A program made the translations under genes and the position numbers. From Antedon mediterranea (taxonomy: Eukaryota > Echinodermata > Crinoidea > Comatulida > Antedonidae): 64,000 nucleotides of DNA. The notes below the pieces were generated by a model that was given only the letters and a program-made list of their open reading frames with translations, made no database searches and was not told where the DNA came from. Shown here in pieces: positions 33,905-44,600 of this stretch (the first letter of the stretch is position 1; each line of letters begins with the position of its first letter). Location: NCBI RefSeq assembly GCF_964355755.1, contig NC_092678.1, positions 20,310,922-20,374,921 of the forward strand, read 5' to 3'.

Positions 33905-34001
33905 AACTCGCATATCTTCTCATAAACCCCTATAAAGGGGACACCATTTAAACCAAAAAAAGTGTCCCCTTTATAGGGGTTTATGAGAAGATATGCGAGT
34001 T
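33905..34001. repeat. Perfect 40-bp inverted repeat (hairpin)
   Basis: Arm 33905-33944 begins 'AACTCGCATATCTTCTCATA' and ends 'AAGGGGACAC'; arm 33962-34001 is its exact reverse complement; the loop is 17 nt. Copy B at about 53220-53355 lacks the perfect arms but keeps short 'GGGGACAC' and 'TGTCCCC' pieces. It could be a MITE-like insertion or a small-RNA precursor; the sequence alone cannot tell. Confidence 0.85.
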
Positions 34002-35387
34002 AATAGGTGTTATAGTTGTATTTTCTTTGGCCATTTAGAGTTATGTTTCTACTGTATATATAAATTATGCTTCATTCTGAAATATAAGTGGACACAATAC
34101 AAGGTTTGAAGATATTGGTTTGTTGGATTTAATGGTTTCATAAACAACTATTATAATGCCATGCTTTGAAGTATTTACTTTTGTTAACTGCCTGCTAAAA
34201 AAACAATTTAATTTGGTTTTAGTTTTTTATGTAATTAATAAAAAGAGAAATAATGTATACTAGAGTTATAGAACTCCTACTGTTGGACTCTATTAAAGGG
34301 AACAATTGGTTGGTGTCCATTTTTTTATGTGTATATGTAATTCCACAGTTAAACTGAACTTTTTTTATATGATTATTAAATTATATTAAAATAAATTGTG
34401 TTAGACGAAATGTATGCGTTAATGTTATAATGGGTAATTATGACTGTTCATAATTTAAGATTTTACTTTAAAAAAGTTGCCATTGACACTTTTTTTTTTA
34501 AATTCATTACGCTAAAAGCAAAGTAGTTTTATCCCAAGAATATCCACAAAAGTATATTATAGAAATAGTTTAGCTATTAGACTGGTTGAAAAAGATTATT
34601 GATTTTAGAAAATATACCCATTGACATTCCAACTGTGTGGGTTATTGAAGGTGGTATTTTGTAAAAACCGTAACAATTTTGGCGACACCTGCACCCCATA
34701 CACGATCAGTTCTGATAAACCGAACGTTATAAAATGTTAAGTACCTTGATATACACGTAAACATTAATTTTAATTCATTTCCTTCAGAACACAAACTTAA
34801 TTATTATTAATCTGGTATGGCCGTCGGGCTACATTTATTTTATGATCTTTGCAATTATGTACACTGTATTCTAAAATGTTATGGTATTTTTATGTTACTA
34901 AATTTGTATTGCGAAGTTTTACTCATCAATGTATGATATGTAATTGCAATAATTTTCTATGCATATAACTATATTAAATATTTGTTTCTTTATAAGTGTT
35001 GTGTAGTTATTTCAATTAGCCTACAGTATAATCCCTCCTTTTGGAAACCACTATTTAGGGAACACGCCAATTAATAATTCCTGAAACAACAAGAGGAAAT
35101 ACTATGTTATAACACTTCGTATAACACTAACACTACTATAGGGAACACTTGTGTTGGGTCCCAACGGTTTTTCTTAATAAAGACCAATGGATAAAATTGC
35201 TAAATATAATGTATTACTTATATACGGTAATTTTGATTTCGAGTAAAGTTCTCTTCTATGCATCGATGGAGTTTTCGTGTCTCACCTGCAGCGACAGAGA
35301 TGTAAATACAACAATTTGATTGGCTGTATAGGAGTAACGAATAATAATAAAGCGAGTTACAGGTGCAAGAGTATAGCGTGACGGAAA

Positions 35388-35536
35388 ATGGATACCAAAT
35401 GTATCTTAAAGGTTATTGAAATATATCGTAATGGAATCATAATATCTTTTTGGAATATATGCCTACTTCCAATAGCAAGACAAGAGGACAGTTTAATGTA
35501 GATGTAGGCCTACTAAATGCTGGTTCTTAATTTAAG
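35388..35536 (+). other. Candidate 5' exon of copy B with short signal-like ORF
   Basis: An ATG at 35388 opens a 37-codon frame with a hydrophobic run 'GIIISFWNICLLPIA' and a stop at 35499-35501. A donor 'AAG|GTAAAA' lies at 35536/35537. A homologous stretch at 55720-55887 has the same frame start ('VIEIGLYRNGIIM') and a donor at the same place. It may be a 5' UTR exon or, with another donor, a signal-peptide exon. Confidence 0.3.
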
Positions 35537-35562
35537 GTAAAATTAACCGATATTTTGCAATA

Positions 35563-36814
35563 GGGTTGGTGAAATTCAGTCCAAAATACGCAGAATTTTT
35601 TCCAAAATACGTCAAGTTGAGGGCGCTATACTAATCCAAAATACGCGAGTCTTTCCAAAATACGTCGACTTGGGGGCGCTATTCATTTCCAAAATACGCG
35701 AATTGTCCAAAATACGTCAAGTTGAAGGCGCTAGTCATTTTCCAAAATACGCAATTTGTCCAAAATACGTCAATTTGGAACCGCTTGTAATTTTCCAAAA
35801 TACGTCAACTTGAGAGCGCTATTCATTTTCCAAAATACGCAATTTAAATAACTCCTTTACTTCTTCTAACCAATTAATTATTGCTATTATTTTAATCACA
35901 ATACCATATGCTTTTTATTATTATATATTATATGAAATAATTATTATGTTAGATTTCAGATTAGGTAACTTATGAGACCATAAGTACTGTACATTAAATT
36001 GAAAGCGATGTTGGTCTGTCGAGCTCGGAAAAAATACCGATTTTGTAGATCACCAAATATATAACACATACCTATCACTATACTTAAATACTATATACGT
36101 ACATGCTGGTTTTGTAGCCGGTTTATGCCGCATTTAAACTAGCTACGTCTGGCAATGCAATCGTACATCGTTCAGACATTATTAACGTATATTATAGGCA
36201 CTGTCTATTGACTGATGTTGGCACATATTTGTTGTTTTTCAGTAATAAATGATTACATTGAAAAATAATAATTGGCTACTCTATGACATTTTATTTACAA
36301 AAAATTCTGCCTTCTAATACTTTCATTTATAACTAAAATGTACTTGTTTGTTTTATTCCAAGAAACTTTTTTTGAATACATTAAACTGTAATTTTACCTT
36401 ACACTCTCAATATGATACATTTGGAATTGGAAAGGCTCTCGTATTTTGGAAAAAAAAGTTTGCCGCCCTCAAGTTGACGTATTTTGGAAAATTACTAGCG
36501 GTCCCAAATTGCAAATTGACGTATTTTGGACAAATCGCGTATTTTGGAAATAAATAGCGCCCTCAATTTGACGTATTTTGGACAATTCATGTATTTGGGA
36601 CAGAGCCATATATATATTATGGCTCTGATTTGGGATAATTTATAGCGCCCTCAACTTGACGTATTTTGGACAATTCACGTATTTTGGAAAATGAATAGCG
36701 CCCTCAAGTCGACGTATTTTGGAAAGACTCGCGTATTTTGGATTAGTATAGCGCCCTCAACTTGACGTATTTTGGAAAAAAATCTGCGTATTTTGGACTG
36801 ATGTTCACCAACCC
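35563..36814. mobile_element. Foldback element made of inverted 'CCAAAATACG' arrays (1252 bp)
   Basis: The left arm (35563-35850) starts 'GGGTTGGTGAA' and consists of tandem units with 'TCCAAAATACGTCAAGTTGA' and 'GGGCGCTAT'. The right arm (about 36435-36814) is its reverse complement, ending 'TTCACCAACCC'. The two arms are close over more than 120 bp from the tips. They are separated by about 580 bp of unrelated AT-rich DNA. No target-site duplication was recognised. This is the organisation of foldback transposons; no transposase is present. Confidence 0.8.
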
Positions 36815-36849
36815 GATTCATATTTTGTTGATGTGTGAAATGAATTGAA

Positions 36850-37145
36850 ATTATAACTGGACTTGAACTCGTGATTTAAAACGAGTTCACCACGCAAACG
36901 CAACATGCACAGAAAATGCGTACACAGAAAATGCGTACACAGGAATTGATTACGCCATCCTCATGACCAGAAATAAATACATGTGTACTTTAGTTCCGTC
37001 TATGTTGAATCTTTATACTACATACAGTGTAGCATTGTTGAAATTACAAACTAACCATCAATTATTCTAATTTTTTACATAATGAGGTCATCAAAATGAA
37101 ACATAAAAACCAAAATAAAGGAAAACAAAGATAATTGTCTGAGCA
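36850..37145 (+). repeat. Degraded fragment of the TGACGTCA-rich repeat family
   Basis: 'GACTTGAACTCGTGATTTAA' with 'ACGAGTTC', then 'CGCAAACGCAACATGCACA', 'CATACAGTGTAGCAT' and 'TCATCAAAATGAAAC' follow the order of parts at the unit junctions in 18393-27163 (for example 22800-23060). It shows the family is dispersed as well as tandem. Confidence 0.6.
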
Positions 37146-38325
37146 AGAACATATTAAAAACTTGGAAGAAAATCGGGCACATGTAGGTGATGACTATTAC
37201 TTACATTATTACTACACATCAAGAACTCGATAAGTTTAACTTAGAAATAGAAGATAAACTGAGGTTCATAAAGTATAGGCCTACCTGTGGTTCTTATTAT
37301 GACATTACATTTAGTTTAATTAGTTTATGTAAAAATATTGAAATTATTATTCCCTGACAACAGTATTGTTAAAAAAGTGGTTTATCAGACGACGTCCTTC
37401 CGACCCAAGTCTTCCTATCCTCCACTATCATGTGTGCTGATTGTAGGCCTATTTCCATGTCTTTGCATTCAATTTGTTTTCCCCGTCGTTTCTTAAACGG
37501 CAAATCTAAATGATGTGACGGAATTTGACACAAAAACTGCGGGGACAAGCTTTTTCCATAAAAAAAAACTTTACAGTTCGGGATTTATTGTATGTAGGCT
37601 TTAATGATGGTTTTTGAATAATAAAATCGCATGAAATCACAATTAAAGTACTTTTAAGAAATATTTTATGAACAAAAGTGCAGTTATCAAAAATATATAC
37701 GGCGATCATAAAATTGAAAATGTACGATAGGGGGTTGCCTGAAACATTTTTATACAAAACTAACAATATCAATGTTATTATCTTTGGTTTATGTATTTAT
37801 GCTTAATTAATTTTTACAATAATGTTGATTATATTATATTTTTTAATGATGAATTTTCAGTTTGTATCTCGAGTTGCTACTAATTATTACTCTAACTGCA
37901 TGGACCATGGAGGTATAAAATGGACTAACTCAAATAGGATTGATAGAAATTTAGTTTTGTTTTGACAATCCGGTGGTTCCAAAGTTCAGCTGCAGTTGAT
38001 TACTTACTGCCCCTAATAATCAAGCTATATTATAATTGTGACAACATGAATCACTTGTAATCTAGCAAATGTTGGGTAACACCGGTGTTTTGGCCGCAAA
38101 TTTGTAAAAAAATTAATATCTGATTCAGATAACATGTTTCTAACTACACCGCTCGAGTCTTCTGAACAGGTGTGGAGTTGTTGAGTCGGTTGTCATGTAA
38201 ATTACGAGACGTTTACTATATAATTTTTTAATTAAATTTAATGGCTATTTAATTATGTCTAAGCTAAAATATAATATATAATATAACAAATTGTCAATGA
38301 TCTATTACGTTACAGGGTTTACAGG
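37146..38325. other. AT-rich DNA with no supported gene
   Basis: No exon, recognised repeat or RNA gene was identified. An 88-residue minus-strand frame at 37506-37772 has no family signature. Confidence 0.5.
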
Positions 38326-38331
38326 CGAAAA

Positions 38332-38567
38332 GACCGATATCTGTAAACATATTGAGTGCTCTCCTGGGTAGGCATACCAGTTGCGAGGGAGGTAGAGACG
38401 CTTGTGCTGGAAAATGAGTGTGAACCATGCATAGGTAAAGATGATGGTTCCTCTGTAATCAATATTGTTTGTAGTAGCCTATGAAGATGGTATAGTCTGG
38501 AATTAATCATATTCTTTCAGTCAACAGATCGAGACGATGATCAAATCCGGGGTACCTGGGAATTTAG
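38332..38567 (+). other. Candidate TNFR-like ectodomain exons of copy B (possibly decayed)
   Basis: Three neighbouring pieces read like parts of TNF-receptor Cys-rich modules: 'EKTDICKHIECSPG' after 'GTTTACAG' at 38332, 'ETLVLENECEPCI' before the donor 'GTAAAG' at about 38432, and 'STDRDDDQIRGTWEF' between 'ATTCTTTCAG' and 'GTAATT' at 38521-38567. The third is in phase 0-2 and would join in frame to 41562. The first two are in different frames, so either splicing is complex or this copy has a frameshift. Confidence 0.3.
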
Positions 38568-38689
38568 GTAATTGATTCGCTCATACATTCACAAAAATGA
38601 AAAAATCTTTAAAATATTGTGTTTTTTACTGACGTCCTTTTTAAGTGGAAACCCAACTCACAAGACACAAATATGCTATACTCAAACAT

Positions 38690-38775
38690 ATCTTTTTTTG
38701 CCATGATCTCTGACAGGATTTGAACCTAGAACCTGGGTAGCTATAGGCATCTTGCTAAAACTTTTTACATACGTT
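38690..38775 (-). repeat. tRNA-like SINE or tRNA pseudogene
   Basis: On the minus strand 'TAGCAAGATGCC' resembles a Pol III A box, and about 40 bases on 'GGTTCAAATCC' is a good B box. The arms do not close into a clean cloverleaf, so a tRNA-derived SINE is more likely than a gene. Confidence 0.4.
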
Positions 38776-41246
38776 CTATTTGAGAGTCAAACCTCTCTTT
38801 CAAACACGTGTTGTCCTCCTCTGTTGTGGGAAAACCCCTGACCATAGAGTGCGCGATGCATGTTATCCATCACTGCACTGTCATATCATGGAACTTATTA
38901 TTATAGTTCCATGCATGCTGAACTCAAGGACATTTAAAAAATGATCGAAGATATGAGCTAGTATTAAGGTGTGTGTAGCCGTTCTTGTTTATGGTGATGA
39001 AATCCTAAGCCTTTAAGTCGTATTAAATGGAATTGTCACATTTCACTATCCCTATTATATTTGTATTTATTCAATATTCTATCATTTTAGCGAGTCCAGT
39101 TCAAATTAAGGTAGGTGTAAATAATCATATCCGACCAAACTAGAGGCTAGGCTAGGCCTAGCTAGGCCCTAGCCTTTATTAAGAAGGCTCGTATAGGGCT
39201 TAAAGTATTAGGACTAGGGCCTAGGTAGCGTACCCAGGACTAGTCTTTGGCCAATTGGAATACAGTACTAGGCCTAGGCCTACTGCTAGCCTACTGTAGG
39301 TTTAGATTGGATACTGTGGTATAGGGCCTACTGTAGATAGCTAGGCCTAGGCCGTGGCATGATTTTAGGTTGACTTGACTGACTGGCAAATTTAGATGGT
39401 TTTGGTTGGGATGGAACTTATTATGTGTTCATTCGAATAAAATACAAATAGTTAGTAGGACTAGACTGTGGGCCCTAGCCTAGCCTAGTGTATTAGTTTT
39501 ATTTCATGATTTATATTGTATTATTTATCATGACTGTAATTAAAAACAAATGTTTTTACTGTATGTGACAACAAAAAGAAAACAATTTTATCGCATTACA
39601 CTAACAGTAAAAAAAAACTTTGCCAATCCATCCCCAACATCATAATGCTTTGTAATTATAGTACAGTACTTCAAAATACAAATTCCATGAAATAAACAGA
39701 GTTTTGTACAAATCTACTTTTAAAAAACCAGTTGCACTAATATAAAACTATTGTTTTTTTTATTTTTTATTTTGTACACTATTATTAAGTCAGAGAATAG
39801 TGATACTGTATTAAATATCACCTCCGATATATTAATTACATTTCCATGACACAATTAAATTATGTATTATGTGTGGTAATGTTTGAACATTTTTTCATTA
39901 TTAAAACCACATATGCTGATGTTATGATTTAATTTGATTGACAGACCTCGAAACAAAACAAAAATACACATTAGAAAAACCACCTGGAAAGGAAACGCCC
40001 ACAGTACATTGCTCACTGACAGGATAATATGCTTTAACTTAAGTACTGTTTTAAGAAACGTGAATGTTTAAACAACAAACAATAAATATTTGATAGGCTA
40101 GTTATTTTTCAAAGCATCAATCAAATAATTAAAAAAAAACATCGTAGATAACAGTTATTTACAACACTTATAATTAAAGATGTATTGTCCCCCTGAAAAA
40201 TGTTTGACTTTTCTTTTGTTGAATATGCCATTAGATGTCACATAATAGTTATCCACTTTGACCATACAATGAATGATAAATGATTAAATGTTCAGCTGTT
40301 TGGAAACTTTGTGATTGACTGATCAGAGTTTGAAAACCCAACATGAGTGTGCGTTGTATAAAAATGTTCTACTTTGCTACCAAAATTGAAGCGCTTTTTT
40401 CAAGCCTATATCCTCATCCTAACAGATTATTAAAATTTAATTTTAAAAATATTTGACATTTTAGAACAGTAAAAAATAATTAAATAAATAAATGTTTTGT
40501 TGTTGGAAAGAATATTTCATTTGTTGAACAATTGTTATGATTGCCTTCTAAATTTGTTTCTGTTTAAGTTTTCTTTATGATTATCATTTCACAAACCTTG
40601 ACCTCATTTTTGTGTGTCAAAAGTTATAATAAAAGAAATTTCTTCTAATTGTTCGTTATGACCACAAGAATACACAAGGGAAGATCGTGTATTGTTTAAG
40701 CTTCAATAAAATTCCCTACTCTGTTATTGTTAAATGAACCTGTAGCAGGTTTACAAAGTTACTCTAAAAGTACTGATACACAGTGATAATAATAATTGGG
40801 AAGTATAAAAATTTTAAATTTTATTTAATATAAATGTTGCTAAAAATGGTTAATTATACTGCAAAGTTTAAAGTCTGGTTCTTATTCTCTTCCTTCTGAA
40901 TAAGTTGTAGTTGACACGCAGAGCTACAGTATACATTTCATAAAATATTTTCCACCAAATTGGGCGTGTTCCACAGGGTCAATTTCAAGGTCAAAATATC
41001 GCTCAGTTTCATCCAACACAAGAGTACACAATACTATATTTTGATTCCTTAAGACCTTTCCATTACAAAAATACCTCAAAATCGGACATGTATTTCCAGA
41101 GATATAGCTATTTAAAATGTGGCAGCCACGCCATTTTTCAAAAATAAAGAAGAAAATTTAAACTTTAATATCTTGAAACCACTAGTCCGATGAAGTAAGC
41201 TTTACTCGGTAAGGTAAGATTTAAAATGTATTTTTTGTGTGAACTG
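38776..41246. other. Probable intron or intergenic DNA; TAGGCCTA-rich island at 39120-39490
   Basis: No supported exon. The island holds many AGGCCTAG/CTAGGCC repeats of irregular spacing, which also occur near 42710-43050. The rest is AT-rich without recognised families. Confidence 0.5.
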
Positions 41247-41540
41247 TACGGTGGCCCACAACTGTCACGCACACTATAACACAGAATCACACAATTAAAG
41301 AAGGAATTACACAATTAAAGAAGGAATCACACAATTAAAGAAGAAATCGCATATAAACAAAAGAAAGCATGCAAATATAAAACGAAATGCACAAATAAAG
41401 AAGAAACGCGCAATTAAAGAAGAGCTAAGCACAATTAAAGAAGTTCGCAACAAATTCGAAAGCTCCTCGCACAATTAAAGAAGTCCGCAACAAATTCGAA
41501 AGCTCCTCGCGCAATTAAAGAAGTCCGCAACAAATTCGAA
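41247..41540 (+). repeat. Dispersed repeat (copy 2) abutting the first recognised exon of copy B
   Basis: Same order of parts as 1373-1680: 'GTACGGTGGCCCACAACTGT', 'CACAATTAAAGAAGGAAT' units, then 'GTCCGCAACAAATTCG' units. It ends only about 20 bp before the acceptor AG at 41560-41561, so it supplies or overlaps the branch-point region. Confidence 0.75.
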
Positions 41541-41561
41541 ATATGGTAAATATATTACTAG

Positions 41562-41680
41562 CTCTCGCGTATGCTTATCGTGTGAAAAATGCGGTGAAGA
41601 GGACTGTAAAAAAGTGTGTAATTTAACGACAACACCAAAACCGCCAGCACGAACAACAACGCAAAAAACAACAATACCTG
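41562..41680 (+). CDS. Copy B Cys-rich and stalk exon
   Basis: 119 nt, phase 2-1, acceptor 'ATATTACTAG', donor 'GTAAGT'. It encodes 'SRVCLSCEKCGEEDCKKVCN' (five Cys in 16 residues, spaced like the end of a TNFR Cys-rich module), then a Thr/Pro/Lys stalk with many Thr for O-glycosylation. Confidence 0.65.
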
Positions 41681-44600
41681 GTAAGTTTCAATTTATCATA
41701 AACTCATGATCTATCCGATTTAAAGGGGGGTTCCGGGTTTAAAATGAATAGTAAAAAATGTAAAATATATTTGTTTGTCTCTTGAACGGTAAAAGTTTCA
41801 ATTTATATAAGCGCCCAGTGAAGCAGAACGAAGGCTGTGAAATCAGGCCAGATTACAAGTGCAGCTACGGCAAAATCACACTGTGGTTACAAAATAGGAA
41901 ATTCGTTAAATGGTCCATCTTCCGACGACTCGTTATCATTAACCATATCAATTACTTTTGTAAAATTATACTTATCTGATGTAATATTAGTCGGTCTTCC
42001 CATTTATAAAGTCAATTTTTTATGAAAATTCATCAAAACAGTGAAAAATTAGATATGTTTGCACTTTACGTTTGCCGATTTTCGCACCGACTTAGGCAAA
42101 AATCAAAATCAATGAAGCGTAACATATACTCTACATTCCTCCTGCTGAGGATCGATCGAGCGAGACGACGATACACGTGCTCTCTCTGCTGCCGCCCACC
42201 ATGCCTGGCATCGTCACGTGATAAGCAGATACAATATACAATACCAAACTGGTCGGGTCGAGTATACCCCGTCTATAATCACAACATGAACGATGTACAG
42301 TATTTGATTGAAGGTCGACTCGACCTACCGGAATGGTATAGATAATATAGCTCGAATAAGAGAGTTGGAATATTTTTGTAGTGCAGCCTATAGTAAAAGG
42401 CCTGGTAGTATCAATTCGCATAGGGTCTACTACACTATAGCTAGCTCAATTTTTAACTGGGCCGGATCAGCTAGATCTGCTTCCTACTACCTGGTCTACT
42501 TGCTTGATGCATGAGTATCCGCTTTTTTGGAGAGTAAACTAAGCCTATTTTAGGCCTACTTAGACGATCGGGACACCATACATGTGGACGGCGATCGGAC
42601 CTTGTTTTGCTTCAATATTTACAGCCGATTTTGTAGAACGTTTTAGGTTTAGATTGTTTAGGAGTTTTGGTTGATAGGATGGGTTTTGTTATTTATGGGC
42701 CAATCGTCTAGTAGTAGTAGGCTAGCTAGGCCCATGGGCCCCATTGTTTTAACGTAGCCATCGTGGCATGGAATCCCTATAGTCAGAATGGCTCTCGCCT
42801 ATTAGGCTAGGCCTAGAGTAGTATTGTACGTGAAGCCGATAATACGATCTGTACTATAGAGGTATAAAAATAGTATACTTTATGACTCCGTAATCTGTAC
42901 TAAATTTTGTATTTCATTAAATGTCAAATAAATATATGCTACTACTGTTATTATTACACTTTAGGCCTAGCTTAGAAAATCTACAAAAAAATGTATTTCA
43001 CAATGATCGGGTGGTCGTCGTTTGACAGGGAAGAGAGATGTAAATTAGGCCTAGTTGACAAACACAACGTACATGACGTCGCGAGTTTGGAATCCACTGG
43101 TGACGTGATTTTGTGAATATCTCATGAATATTAATGAGCTTCCCTAAGCTGCTGAAAAACAGACTTGCCATGAATTTACCCTAAAATGTATATGAAATTT
43201 AATTTTTTAAATTTCTCGTTATTACTTCTTCATTCTGACATGTCTATATTGTTATATTTTTTTTAATTTAATAAATAAACGATATTTAAAAGCAATTTTA
43301 AACCCAGAATCCCCCTTTAAGCAAAATATCTTTGGTTTTTTTAAATATTTTTCTGCTATTTAATGTTTACATTTCGTTGTTTCTTTATTTATTATTCCTG
43401 ATTTGTCCTTTTTTACAGCCGAAACCACTGTGCTAACATCACCAAGTAAGATGTCAAAGACAACAGTGATATCTGAATCTCCTACCGACCCAGAGAAGAA
43501 GAGTTCTCCGTGGAAAAATATATACCTTCTGCCGATTCTATGTAATAAACTTAATATAGTTTCTGATAATTTCACATGTAGAATAATAACTACTAGTTTA
43601 ATGTAGTACTACTTAAATAACTACACATTTTTTTTTTTTTTTTTCTGAACCAATCTCTTTGTCTATGTGTACATACAGACACAAAATAAAAACAAAAATC
43701 TTGTTAAATTACTCCATAAAATTTACTGCAGAACTTCACATTTTTCTTGCAGAAGTGCTAACCTATCGTTACCTATGCATACTGTAATTATAATTTATTT
43801 GGAACAACAGCACTCTACAGAGAACTTAATTAAAATAAAATACACCTTCAATATTTATAGAAATATCAAGTACAGGTGCAAGAACATTTTTTGGTTCCAA
43901 ACATCAATTGCAATCGACAGAATTTGCTCAAGCATTGCCAATTCCTTCAGTCTAATATTCTGGAGGTCAGGTCATGAGGAAAGGATCTTCAGTAGTAGAA
44001 TTATTTAGGTTACATAAGCTGTCTTTATTGTTATCATCCGACCAGCTTAATATACATTGTAATGTATTGGACTGCAATTTTAATTTTAAACTTGCACTTT
44101 CGAACCCTATACATTGTGGTGCAACTATGTTCTTCTCCTGACATGCATAAACAGTGATACTTATTGTGGTCTACAGTACTTGATAATCAAGAGAATGCAG
44201 TGTATTTTAAACTTTGTTATATTTTTAGTATTTTTACTCATCATCGGCATAATCGTTCTTTGTTGCAAGTTTAATGAGAAGTTTCGGAAATTTTTGGAAA
44301 ATCTCTTTCCTGGCTATTCCTTTGGTAAGCTGTTTTTTCTATTACTTTAAAAAAAAAATTATATGAAGAATTTTCCCCATCATTCTCTTTGCTCCAACCC
44401 ATACACGGAAGATAAATGCAAGCAATGCGTCTACAATAAGCACTGCTCTTTTCCAATAGTGTACCAAGTTTTTTATTGTACATGGTAGACGGTAGTCTGG
44501 GTTCCAGACGAAGTTTTGTCTTAATATTAGTAAAAAGATAAATATTTTGGCACATATGGCGTTTCATACGTATACTACTTGATTTTTTTCAGACAAAAAT

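Larger units (their letters stand above)
31836..35536 (+). repeat. Downstream half of the segmental duplication, copy A side
   Basis: Long AT-rich stretch that aligns with 50836-55887, interrupted by insertions on the B side. Landmarks: 'AACAGGTGATATTGAACAAA' at 32435 and 51502, and 'TTTGCACTGCCCGGCTATAA' at 33617 with its copy-B counterpart near 52977. No gene is supported; the open frames at 32438-32797 and 51558-51779 are not conserved in length. Confidence 0.75.

Noticed and set aside
38319-38510. 63-residue minus-strand frame
   Set aside because: It is opposite the TNFR-like plus-strand pieces and has no feature of its own.
38690-38775. Functional tRNA gene
   Set aside because: A and B boxes are recognisable, but acceptor and anticodon stems do not pair well.
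42131-42514. Overlapping frames on both strands near 42.1-42.5 kb
   Set aside because: No family signature and no splice sites matching the surrounding gene model; inside a receptor intron.
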